Below the pieces are notes generated by a model, which was given only the letters and a program-made list of their open reading frames with translations, ran no database searches and was not told the DNA's origin. From contig CM072339.1 in NCBI GenBank assembly GCA_036874045.1, positions 18,731,501 to 18,795,500 on the forward strand: a stretch of DNA of 64,000 nucleotides, in the 5' to 3' direction. Made by a program: the position numbers and the translations under genes. This DNA is from Cymodocea nodosa. Its lineage: Eukaryota > Streptophyta > Magnoliopsida > Alismatales > Cymodoceaceae. Below, one piece after another: positions 25,201 to 35,700 of this stretch. The first letter of the stretch is position 1; each line of letters begins with the position of its first letter.

Positions 25201-28200
25201 CCATCTGGTCGGAATTTGTAGAACACCCATCTGCAACTCACTACGGGCGAATGGCAAAGACGATCCACAAGCTCCCATGTCCCTCGTCCAAGTAATGCAT
25301 GCATCTCAACATCCATGGCTTGCTTCCATGGTGGAAGGGTAAGTGCATCCAAATAATGAGTAGGTAAAGACTCGAAGACAACCGCAAGAGAATAAGGGTC
25401 ATGAGAGACAAAAGGAGCAATAGGATGAAGTGTACAAGAACGGGTACCTTTCCGAAGCGCAATAAGAAGATTATCTGCAGACGTGGGAGCCAAAGGTGAT
25501 GATGTCACAGGAGCACGTGGGCGGCGATAATACGTCTGTGCAAACGAAGATACCTCAGAGGAGGGGGGGTCAGTAACCTGTACGTCAGTAATGGGAGACA
25601 GCTGAAGGAAGCTCAGGGTAAGGCAGTGAAGAAACTGATGAGGTGATATCACTAAGCTCCACACTAGACTCTACGAGACCAGATGAGGGAGGGTCAAAGA
25701 AGAGAACATCCTCCAGAAACTGCACATCAGCAGAGACAAGATAACGACGTGAGGGAGGATGATAGCAGCAGTAGCCTTTTTGATGACGAGGATACCAAAG
25801 AAAGACACATCTAACAGAGCGAGATGCTAGCTTATCAAGACCAGGGGAGAGATTCTTGACAAACGCTGTACACCCAAAAACTCTAAGCTAAAGGGGAAAA
25901 GACTCCCGACCAGGAAAGAGCCGTCCAAAGGGAATGGCACCCCCTAAAGGAGTGGAGGGAAGGCGGTTGATTAAGTAGACTACGGTAGAGACGGCTTCCG
26001 ACCAGAAGATGCGGGGCACGTTCATAGCAACCATGAGAGATCGAGCAACATCCAAAATATGACGATGTTTTCGCTCAACAACCCCATTCTGCTAGGAGGT
26101 ATGAGCACAGGTGGTCTGATGGAGAATGCCTCAAGAAGCACAGAGGGAAGATATGATCTCTTGAGTGAATACAAGCGCGTTGTCAGTCCAAAAAATTTTG
26201 GGAGTAAGACCATGCTAAGTTTGAATTTCATTCATAAAGGTAGTGATGATATCAACCACAGAAGAACGATTTTTCATTAAATAAAGCCAACTGGTACGAG
26301 AAAAATCATCAACAAAGACAATATAATATTTAAAACCAGAAACAGATGTGACCTGTGTGGGTCCCCAGACATCATAGTGAATAACATCAAAAGGCTTGGG
26401 AGCCGACACCAACTTACGAGTGAGAAATGTGCTACGCACATGTTTCCCAAGGATACAGGACCCACACTGAAAGGACTCAAGAGACACCCAGGGCAAAGTA
26501 GCACGAAGTTTCTGATGAGACGGATGCCCTAAACGCTTGTGCCATAAGATAGCAGAAGTAGTCGAACTGCAAGCGACTACCAATCCCCGAGGAATCTCGT
26601 CGCGTGCAAGAACATAAACATCATGACCCACACCAATCCTCCTCCCCATCTGCAAATCCTGAAAGGTGCAATGAAAGGGAAAGAATGTAACAAAGCAGAA
26701 GAATTGTTTGACAATTTTGCTTATGGAAAGTAAATTAACGAGAAATTCAGGTACAAGAAGAATGCGATCAAGGGTGATATCAGAATTGATGGGTGTAGTG
26801 CCTTCACCAGTAACAGAGTAACTACGACCATCGGCTAAAACAACAGAGGAGATGCTAGGAAGCTCAGTAAGGCGAGTAAACAAGGAGGAATCTCCTGCAA
26901 TATGGTTAGATGCTCCGGAGTCGATAACCCACACATTGTTTGAATCAGATGTTGAGGTGGTAGAATTACCTGAGGAGATAACATGGTTGGCCATGGCCTC
27001 ACTTGCCTGTTGTGCCCTATAGATCATAAGCTCCTCATACTTTGCTTGAGAGATCTTGATTTCCTCCTGAGAGACGGTCCTAGGAGATGGAGTGGCAGAC
27101 TCTAAGGAGACCGTCACAACATGAGCCAAGGCCGGTAGTGCTGGAGGCCACCCGAACTTGTCCCAGCATTTGTCGGATGGATGGTTTTTACGTCCACAAT
27201 GAATGCAAGGCTGTCGAGGGGCCCTATTGGCCTGTTTTCCTTGCCCCCTAGAGACCTGTCCTGTAGAAAATTAGGTCTGTCTAACCTGTCTTGCACGATT
27301 CCAACCCCATCTCGTGCTGCCAACCTGCACAGCAAGTGCTGATCCTTCTAAACCGGACTGCTGGTCAGTCTGTGGCACCCCAACAATGGCTGTATAGACT
27401 CTTAGGACCTTATTAAAGGTCTGTTGGAAGGAGGGAAGAGCATCAACAGCAAGCATCTGTCCTCAAATCTGATTGGCGAAGGTTGGTTGCAATCCAGCCA
27501 GCAACCGAGCCACAAAGATTTCCTCCTTATACCTTCTTTGTGTAGCAATATCTCCACTAGGAGGTTGATATACTTCGATTTCCTCCTTCAACCCTTTGAG
27601 TCTGTTAAAGAAAGCATGAGGGGTCTCCTGCAGGCCTTGTTTGTCATTGAATACATTTTCCCATAACTCACATACACGGGAAACATTATGTTCATTGCCA
27701 TACATAGCTTGAAAACTGGATCATATACGACTCGCCAGTCAGACCAGCACATAACTCCGATGGATGTTGTCCTCTACACTATTCAGCAACCAGGAAACTA
27801 CTGCAGCATCTGCAGCCCTCCAAGCAACATAGTTCTCAGCCTTGACATCTGATGGTTCATCAAAGAGATGATGTTCCTTCATTTGTGAGACTACAAATGT
27901 CTCAAAGGTTGGAGCTCACTGATGATAGTTGTTATCATTCAATTTAACTCCAGTAACACACAACTTGCAGGGAAAGGAATCATACCTGGCCATACTATAG
28001 CAGACCAAATGAAGACTGGAGATTTCCAGTGAGGTCCAACCAACTCAGGCGTCGGAAGCCTGGCACCGAACTAAGGAGGTGCGTCCTCAGGGGATCAAAC
28101 GGCTGAAACAAATAGTGATTTTCTATTGATTGTTTTGAAGAACCAGGTTGAAAGGCGGTCTGCCACTGGATCAAACTTGAAAGTTATTCTAATGTATGCA

Positions 28201-31200
28201 ACGGTGGATTCCAACTTCTGATTCTCCTACATAGATTTGGTGGATTATCATCTCATTGGGTACTCCCTTTGCATTCTTCTCTTGCATCTGTGGATCAACG
28301 AAAGGTTTTTTCTCTCGCCACCAGATAACTTCTCCTTCACCTTGAATCCCGCGGGAAGTCTAGAACGCGGTGGTCAAACACGAACTGGACCGCGGTGGAC
28401 AGCTGCGACGTACCACACATTGGAACGTGGTGGTCGAGCACGGACTAGACTGCGGTGGATGGCCTCAACGAGTCACGACAAGCGTGTGCGAACCGTGACG
28501 GGCCACAATAGGCATGCGCGAGTACGGACCGCGATGGGCATGCACAAACCACGCACTGGAACGCGGTGGTCGTGTGCAGACTAGATCGCAATGGATGGCG
28601 GTGTTCAGGCTTGCAGGTGCAGACGAACCACGGCGAGCATGCGTGTGTCGCTCTGATACCAAGTTTGTTGTAGGGAAAAGTTTGTTGTAGGGAAAAAGAT
28701 GTGTTGGGAAAAATAATCCCTAACACTACTTATATTAAATAGAGAATGGTAAATGGATCTTGCAAGATCTATTTACCCATTACAACACTAAGTGATCCAT
28801 TTAATACTCCAACAGTTTCAATGAGCTCTATGATGAGGTTCGAAGAACGAATAAGGACAACACCTACAAGATGGTAAGCTTGCAAAAAATTAAAAAAAAG
28901 CTCAAGGATTATAAAAGAAGCATATCATATGATCAACCAAGCCATGATTATTTTAACGGTGTTGACCACACCATGATATATGTGTAGGAGCATCCAATGG
29001 TTCACTACACAATGATGCAAATTGGCCAAAGCAGCTGGTCCTTAGCCTCTTTACTAGTTGGTTTCCCAACATCCCCAACATATCCAGCTTTTGGACTCAC
29101 CTTCACTATCCAAGGATTTTCTCTTTCCCTTGCACCCCCACCCCTACATGTAAGTCACAAATTCACTGCTACACATAGTTTAGCTAAAATAATTACATGA
29201 ATTGGAGATGATTTTTTTGGTAAATAAATGGGAGCATTCGGAGATGATATTTTTTGTCTTCATGTTAAAGTTTAGTTGCATATTCCCACAAAGCATTAGA
29301 TAACCATCTAATAATCAATGTTTAAATTATGAAAATCAATGTGTAAATATGAGTGTCAAAAAACAGAAATGGTATTCTTTAGTTCTGATTCAAATCTGGC
29401 AGCTATCATTTCCCAGTTTTCAAGGATCAACTAATTGCCTATTGCATCAAATTACTCTGTTAATAATTTTGTACTTTATTTTCCTTTTCTATTTACATTT
29501 TAGAAAGTATTCACTTTGTTTTTAAACGAGATCTAGGTCAGATTTCAAACATGATTGGTGCTAATTAAGATTGTTGAATAAGGAAATTTACAATATTTTG
29601 ATTTTGAAATTTGAAATTGAAAGGAAAGTTAGTTATCTTTGATTTAAACTCAAAGAAATGACATGTCAACTTCTCTTACTTCCCATTGTAGTTACCAATG
29701 CATGTATATTAAGAGATTTGTTACTTTTGTTTCAAATGAATATGGTAATTTTGAATAGCAATGATACCATCTTACAAATTCATAACACTCTTCTCTCATG
29801 ATATATAAATTAGCATAAAAATTTCAGTATTACTGAAAATAATAATCATGATCCATATTAACCAAGTATTAATCAAAAATTTGATAATGTTACTAAAAGA
29901 ATAATCCTTATATAACAATAAGAAACATTACCAATTTTATTTTACAAAATAGCATATATGATAAAATGTTAGTTTATTAAGAAACAATATCTAACAATTA
30001 CAATTACTGATTAATAAAATAATTGTATTACAAATGTTCATTATTCCTCACATTGAAACTCTATAACAAAGTTCCCACACTTAAACTCTAGAACAAAGTT
30101 ACTTCATTCCCTTTCAATCCAAAATAGAATAACCCTATATATTCCTACAAACCTCTAAACCTAAAAACCAACAAGCCCTCACATGTAGGAAACTTGTTCA
30201 CTAATGCCTTTCATTTACCATCCATCAAACCAAAAACCAACCTCTTTTTCCACAACTAAAACACAAATGGGACATCTAGGCATGCAGAAACTGGCATTGA
30301 CGGGGACATCAGTGTTATGACATTAGGGACTAGGATTGGTTGATGTCAATGGGGATCTGCTGGCCTGGATCCAATCAAGTGTCAACAAACATGTGCATGT
30401 CTAGTATGGCAGGAACATGCACACATGGGTGCCAACGACAGGCACATGTAGGTCTAGGTTACATCAATGAGGATACATTGGCTTGGGAATCATTGATGGT
30501 GATATTATCAAGGCACCCAGGTGGTGAGCCAGGATGCCTTGGGCAGATTTTTTTTATTTTTTTATATAGTTTATTTAATCTTTTGTATATCTACAAGTAT
30601 GTACAAATTTATAATTATGTGCAATATACTAACTGCACCTATAAAAAAATCAGTAATATACTAAATTTTTAACCACACAATTAAAAGTATTTTCTGAAAT
30701 ATTTGAGTATTTTTATAAAAAGAATCTAACCTGAAGATCCTGAACACAAATAAAAAAGTAATCTACAGAAAAATAACAATTAAATAGCATAAAAAATAAC
30801 TAAATAGAGATCATTTCAAAGTACAAACATTAAATAAGAAGTGAACCATGTAATAATAGTGTCAAATAGCAATAACAATGAATACAATGAACACTAAAAA
30901 AGAGTCTGTATTTGCTTTAGCATCTATATTATCAAGTCCAAAGATGAGGTGTGGTCATGTGGACTGAACAGGTATTTATTATTGAATCTCATTTTTATAA
31001 TATATAATTTTTTCATTTATGTTAAGGCTAAAACAAAAGAATATTAGTTTATTACAATCATGATACCTATTCAATATCACAAGAAAAAGCAACCATTGTT
31101 GAAGAAAAAGGGAAAAAATAGTCATTTAAATGTTCTTATCCTAATGGAAAATGGGAAAATAGTTTAAGAAAATGTCATTTTCCCATTTTTTGACATTTCA

Positions 31201-34200
31201 TTTTTGGATTTTACTTTTTGTGTTGTTGTCACTGACATTTTTTTACTGTTTTAATACTTTATTATTTAAATCTTTAGTTGTGCCAGTTATATAGTTATGT
31301 TTAAGGACTTGCTCTTAATTGATGAATACAAATTCAAAATATTTTTTAAGTATATTGTATGTAATTGAAATAAATTTGTTTTATCTAATTAAATTGATAA
31401 CTGTGAAGATTATATGCAAGTATATTTATATTTGGATTTTTTTAAGAACTTGTTTTTAATTGATGAATACAAATTTAAAATATTTTTTGAAGTATATTGT
31501 ATGTAATTGAAACAAAATTTTTTTATCAATTCTCTAGATCTAGAAAATTTGAGCTTCTAAATTTTTGATAAGGAAATTGATCTATACTTCGAGAAACATT
31601 TTAATGAAACTATCATAGAAAATTCTTATATGCTAAATTTCTGTAGACACACAAAAAATATAATTATTTTAATAGAGTTAGTACTTTGAGGTTAAGGAAG
31701 CATTAAGAAAAAAAAATGGTATTCCTATCAAGGTTTAGAAATACATGTGAAGTTTGGACTAAATAATTAATTATAATATAATTTAAAAGAGAAAGAAGAA
31801 AGGACACTTTAATATCTATATTTAAGAATAAAGGTGACATACATAATTGTATATCAAGGTATTAAAATAATGAGTCATACAATGAAATTTTAGGAAAGGG
31901 TAATTAAACAAAGATTAAGGTATGAAACTGTAATCATGGAGAATCAATTTAAACTTTTTTAAGTATATGAATAAATTGGATCCTTAATATAGTTCTTAGG
32001 ATTAGTACATATTATTTGTCATATATTTGTTATCATTTGTAACCTCTATTTACAGAGGTCTCTTATTAGTCAATGAAATAAATTAATTCTTCCAACATCT
32101 CATCTCTTCACAAGATTTATACTAGTTTACATCAATAATAACTTAAACAACTAATTGAAAATTTAAAGTTGAAAAAAAAAAGAACCACAACATGGTGTTC
32201 ATGGATTTAGAATATTAGAAAACACTTGTGATAGAGTACCTAGATATTTATTGTGGTGGTTATCAAAAAGAAAAGGAGTACACATTGATTATACTAACAT
32301 TGTCAAAGATATGTAAAAGAAAGTAATGCCTAATATTAAAACCATAAGCAAGACAAAAGAATTTTCAACCGATATAGGTTCACATCAACAATCATCTAAA
32401 AGTCCTTACCTATTTATCTTGATTAAAGATGAAGTGGTAAAAAATTCAAATAAAATACTTTAGCGTATGCTATTTATTGATAATAGAGTTGTACTTGATG
32501 AGAGTAAACTAGGAATTGGTTCTAAATTAAAACCATATGAGATATCTTAGAATCCAAAGAATTTAGACTATGGGCTGATTTGGGAACCTAAAATCTAGGC
32601 TCTTTGACTCAATCTCCATAAATAGAATAGATCTTCATTACCAAGATGAATTTCAAGAATCCATTTCACGACATGAATCAACAAGATTTGGAGAGAGAAT
32701 GTTCTTGTAAACCATTAATGTGAGAAGCAGTAATCTAAAGAACAAACGAGAGAACTTCCAAGGGCATTTTTATGAACTGTTGGACGCAAGAGTAGGAGTC
32801 AATGGAGGTTGCTTTCCAAACATGATCAACTTTTACATTGGCAATCTGAGCTACAGACATCCCCACACAAGAGTTGGAAAGAGAAGACTTAATAAGAATT
32901 TGGAGTTGGAACTTTTTCCTAAACTATATGTAAGTAGATTAAAGGCTGAATACATAGTGTAAGGTTATCATTTATAAGAATAATGATGAAAGCATAAAAT
33001 TTGAAGCTAGGAGATCCCCTAAAAATGAGAATTTTAGATATTTAAGATCTCTGATAAGTAATAATAGAGAAATTAAAGAAGATGTTGTGCACACTGCACA
33101 GAATTAAAATAATTTGAACAAAGTGTACTACATCTTGAGTACTATGTGATAAAAGAATGTCACTAAAATAAAAAATAAAATTCTCAAGAAAATATATATG
33201 CTTGACTATAATTTATAATACATAATGTTAAGCTGTTAAACATTAACATATGCAAAAAGTTAGTATAACAGATATGTGAATGTTGAGATAGATGAGTAGC
33301 AACACAATAAAAGATAAGCTTAAATTCATCCAAAATGTAGGAGTGGCACTAATTAAGGATAAAATAAGGTAAAATCATCTTAAATGGTTTGTTCATACCC
33401 GTAGAAGGCCTACAGATATGCCTGTAAATAAATGAAAATTAATTATGTACAAGCTAAAACAGGTAGAATAAAATCAAATTTGACTTAATTAGTAATTATG
33501 GAAAAAAAATTAAATTAGCATAATTTAACAGAATACTTAATGATGGACAGAAATAACTAAAAGTAAAGGATTTATGTGACAAAGCCTGCATATTGGGTTT
33601 AAAGTATTAAATGTTGTTGTCGTTGTCATTGCTGTTATTGTGTATTCTTTACCATAGTCATATTTGTTTTCATTTTCTGAATACAAGTAAGGACATATTT
33701 CAAGCATGAAAAATTAAAACTATATTCAAAAATATTTGAATACAGACAAATTCTATCTAGATATCCAGATCTGTATTGCACCTCTAGCAGTACCAGTTGG
33801 ACAAAACTAAATCATGAGCAGTTCAAGTTTTACAAAAGCAGTTCTGTTCCAATAATATAGATGATTAGGTTCTGATCTCATCATCCAAAATTCCAAAACT
33901 ATTGTCAACAGACCAAGAACATCAGCATACCAGGAAAAGAAAAACTGAGATGCTGCATAACAATTTGAATCACACGAAATCAACATTATAGATTGTTAAA
34001 ACAAGTACAGATAGGCATGATCAAGGAAATAATATAATTCTACAATAAAGTCTACTTTAACATTTTTATGACAGGGAATAATATTAGGTAAAACCATCTA
34101 TTTACCAGGAATCAATACGTTCATATTGGCTGAAATTACTTATTTATGGAATTCTTATATTGAACATGCATTGTTTGTGAAGACAAGGCAACATATATAC

Positions 34201-35242
34201 AGATCCTTCAAATTTCTTTCACGTAGACATGCATTAACATTATTGATTATTTTTGGTACCTCAGCTGAAAAAGGTTAAGACATCATGATGTTTCCAATAC
34301 TAAAATAGTAAAAATAGTGGTCCTGAAATTGCAAATCATACTGTTAAATTTCACTAGGGAATTCTTTTCAAAAAGAAAAAGGTTGATTGAGGAATCATGT
34401 GACTCCACAATTTTTTTTTATTGTCATCTGGTTTCATTTCTTCTAATGTGGATCAAATTCCACAAATAGCAATGTAAGGAACTTCCTGCACTAATCGGAC
34501 ATTTGTACCGATGCAGACTTCTAGTTGATAAGTGCGTAATCTTACCACTGCCAACCAGAAGCGTGAAACATGAATGTGATGAATCATTCTGCATTTGCAG
34601 TACAGGTATATTTCCAATTTAACTTTCACATCGCAGTTCTAGTTCAAGATTGCAGGTCATGCCCGAAGACTTAATTTTTGGAGTAAGACTCGACAATACA
34701 AAAAAGACAGAAACTTTCATATCAGAAATAACACTGGCATACCGACAGACTTATATGTGTTCGTGTCATCCGGTAATTGCCGCAACTCCTCCAGTGTCAG
34801 ATACGCCCTTTTCTTCTCACCTTCTTTATTACGCATCTGATTTTGCACCTATAAGATGTAAAGCAGAAACTCAGACCACGATATGCTGAAAGCAACTGGC
34901 AAACTCCAACCGTCCTCAAATTTGCAAGAGGAAAAACAACGTATTTTCCCTATTGAGTTAGATTCTTTAATTACAAAAGGACGATTTCCCGTAACTACCT
35001 GCTTCAATGTGCCAGCGGCTTCGATCATGCGAGCTTGGAGCTCCAAGTACGCCTGCACACCAAACCATATGAGATCGATCCAAGTAAATTTCAATTTCTC
35101 AGGAAAATATCGAACGTGTTATGAAAAGCTATGCCAAGGAACAAATACAGCTTGGAGATCGTTGGAAGGAATAAGAGAGGAAAAAAGGATGGCAGTGAAT
35201 TGTATGGGAGGAAAATACCTTTCTGCTGTCTTCTTCCATCAT
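22280..35242 (-). CDS. PFD1: Prefoldin subunit 1 (beta-type), six exons including a 7-nt microexon
   Basis: Minus-strand exons 35242-35219, 35052-34999, 34848-34743, 22689-22683, 22573-22489 and 22390-22280 (stop) join to 387 nt, 128 residues, the usual length for plant prefoldin 1. The protein has two helices around a short beta-hairpin region: helix 1 includes AYLELQARMIEAAGTLKQVQ and EKKRAYLTLEELRQLP; the middle NTYKSVGKLFIL matches the family YxxVGRMFIL; helix 2 includes KLKDCESALSSLQTSREYLE and a SMTV end. Prefoldin is a cytosolic hexamer that passes unfolded actin and tubulin to the chaperonin CCT. Introns 1, 2, 4 and 5 are short, while intron 3 (34742-22690) is 12,053 nt and contains a copia element and an RTE fossil. 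Exon 4 is only 7 nt (GTAAACT). Without it exon 3 and exon 5 do not join in frame. All borders are GT/AG. Overall reading is firm; the microexon is predicted. Confidence 0.9.
22447..22471. repeat. (GA)n microsatellite in last prefoldin intron
   Basis: About 12 GA units within the short intron between prefoldin exons 5 and 6; on the gene strand it is a (CT)n pyrimidine tract. Confidence 0.9.
22683..22689 (-). other. Predicted 7-nt microexon of prefoldin subunit 1
   Basis: On the minus strand: TTGTTGCAG acceptor, GTAAACT, then GTGCGT donor. It joins the phase-1 end of exon 3 (…GTC G) to the phase-2 start of exon 5 (G TTT ATT TTG) and encodes G-K-L. That matches the conserved G-R/K-x-F step in prefoldin 1. 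No transcript is available here, so this is inferred from phase, splice sites and protein alignment. Confidence 0.7.
23487..23691 (+). pseudogene. Possible CACTA-type transposase fragment split by the copia element
   Basis: An open frame crosses the copia insertion: before it, NTKYKTSLELHHTHGKTFNI; after it (from 28815), NELYDEVRRTNKDNTYKM. The order N-K-HT-G-F then DE...M loosely matches the plant Ptta/En/Spm transposase domain. The fragment is short, so this is a weak call. It matters because it may be the target into which the copia element inserted. Confidence 0.3.
23692..23823 (-). repeat. 3' LTR of the copia element
   Basis: 132 bp, TG...CA on the minus strand (TGTTGGAGTATT...CCCTACAACA). 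It contains a perfect 30-bp palindrome at 23757-23786 centred on CTTGCAAG. Confidence 0.95.
23824..23833 (-). other. Polypurine tract of the copia element
   Basis: GAGGGGGGAG on the minus strand, directly before the 3' LTR; it primes plus-strand DNA synthesis in this element class. Confidence 0.9.
23832..24310 (-). pseudogene. Copia RNase H domain
   Basis: Reads SDASYAGDRGNRKSTDSYYT at the N-side, then VTWRNKKQNVISTSSVESEY, FCDNQAVIYIASNEIFHERT, KHIEVDCHYIRQ and DQLADIFTKPL, the standard copia RNase H motifs including the catalytic D, E and D positions. It ends with a stop at 23834-23832 next to the polypurine tract. The domain itself is open, but the connection to the reverse transcriptase (about 24330-24630) is broken by shifts or stops. 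Confidence 0.9.
24630..25664 (-). pseudogene. Copia reverse transcriptase domain
   Basis: Open for 344 codons. Motifs in order: WKQAMDVEMHALLGRGTWEL, CRWVFYKFRPDGFVERHNAR, LVACGFSQTYGIDYSDTFSP, QLDVHNTFLYGDL, MEQPPGF, KAIYGLKQSLRAWF and the catalytic AYVDDILLTS, then DMGHPRFFLGIE. Copies RNA of the element into DNA. It is preceded by integrase sequence in another frame. Confidence 0.92.
25665..27129 (-). pseudogene. Copia protease and integrase region
   Basis: The upper part (27129-26215) is open: an aspartic protease core VWVIDSGASNHIAGD, a pre-integrase zinc motif LWHKRLGHPSHQKL with CGSCILGKH, and the start of the integrase core DVIHYDVWGPT and FVDDFSRTSW. Further down, in shifted frames, are TSPQNGVVERKHRHILDVAR, FWSEAV.T.VYLINRLPS and LRVFGCTAFV. 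Active-site D, D and E residues can be placed, but shifts and stops break the frame near 26215 and 25890. Confidence 0.88.
27463..27993 (-). pseudogene. Copia gag
   Basis: A start at 27993 (MARYDSFPCK) leads through VKLNDNNYHQ, AENYVAWRAADAAVVSWLLN and VCELWENVFNDKQGLQETPH to AFFNRLKGLKEEIEVY and FVARLLAGLQPTFANQI, matching copia gag proteins. In-frame TGA codons interrupt it at three places where related proteins normally have Trp. A CCHC-like zinc knuckle is expected near 27200 but is not clear. Confidence 0.75.
28359..28649 (-). repeat. GC-rich repeated leader of the copia element
   Basis: Between the PBS and gag lies a GC-rich block in which GAACGCGGTGGTC...GACTAGAC-GCGGTGGAT-like units recur near 28364, 28421 and 28558, together with GGCATGCGC/GGCATGCAC repeats. 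It is unlike the AT-rich rest of the element and has no convincing reading frame. Confidence 0.65.
28650..28661 (-). other. Primer-binding site of the copia element
   Basis: TGGTATCAGAGC on the minus strand, complementary to the 3' end of plant initiator methionine tRNA, the usual copia primer. Confidence 0.92.
28683..28814 (-). repeat. 5' LTR of the copia element
   Basis: 132 bp, matching the 3' LTR except at three sites; one change breaks the palindrome. An extra partial copy of its inner end lies at 28664-28682, between the LTR and the PBS. Confidence 0.95.
28892..32190. other. Prefoldin intron 3, left part without other genes
   Basis: No gene recognised. A direct repeat pair lies at 31301-31387 and 31441-31527 (about 87 bp each, TAATTGATGAATACAAATT core). 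A GC-richer patch at about 30270-30545 has loose GACATCA-GTGTT and CACATG repeats; its open frame lacks a domain. Confidence 0.45.
32191..33640 (+). pseudogene. RTE-type LINE fossil
   Basis: Stop-ridden frames give MVFMDLE, TCDRVPRYLLWWLSKRKGV, IVKDM, KEFSTDIGSHQQSSKSPYLF (the family has the GLHQGSALSPYLF motif) and a degraded FADD box (RMLFIDNRVVLDES), then RLKAEYI and, after 33240, the C-terminal RKDKI...HIREHLGVAPI..KIR.NRLRWFGHV-like tail. It ends in a (TTG)n-like tail at about 33612-33640, typical of RTE elements. A block at about 32570-32925 between the RT core and the C-terminal part has no similarity to the family and looks inserted. Many stops show great age. Confidence 0.75.
33641..34742. 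other. Prefoldin intron 3, right part
   Basis: Intron sequence before exon 3 on the gene's strand; no separate gene or element recognised. Confidence 0.45.
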
Positions 35243-35663
35243 TTTTGGGCAGAGATCAAGGGTGAAACAAAAACCCTAGTTCTGATATTTTGGTGCAATA
35301 CAGAGAAAGGAAGACGAAACGGCAGACCGAAATGGGAAAACAAGCAGAACACACGAGTCACCGAAAACAGAGAAACCGGACCGGGTTGCCAAACAAGGGA
35401 TTTTTGCATAAATATCATAAAAATAATTGAAAATAGATTTTTTTTTTTTTTAAATGGAAAGATTCGACTGAACTAGAAAACCTTCATTCTTTCAAAATCT
35501 TCCGTTTTTCCTGTTACCTTATCTTTGGATTCTTGCTAATTTTTAGTTTATAATTATTATTGTTAAACCTCGGTATTGTAAAATTAAGAAGTAATTGTCA
35601 CGTTTCACTCAATAGCATTAAGGTTTTTATTTTGTTTTGTGCATTGTGGATAACATTATACTA

Positions 35664-35700
<37 letters not shown>

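Larger units (their letters stand above)
23692..28814 (-). mobile_element. Ty1-copia LTR retrotransposon, nearly full length, defective
   Basis: About 5.1 kb with matching 132-bp LTRs at 23692-23823 (3' LTR) and 28683-28814 (5' LTR), which differ at 3 positions. The primer-binding site TGGTATCAGAGC and polypurine tract GAGGGGGGAG are both visible. Minus-strand coding parts are ordered gag, protease, integrase, reverse transcriptase, RNase H, which is the copia order. Premature stops and frame changes leave it unable to code for an intact polyprotein. Short LTRs suggest the Ale/Retrofit-like group, though that is inference. The element lies in prefoldin intron 3 in the gene's orientation. Confidence 0.95.

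Noticed and set aside
34883-35476. 197-codon open frame on the plus strand
   Set aside because: Antisense to prefoldin exons 1 and 2, no domain; the minus-strand exons have family motifs and splice sites.
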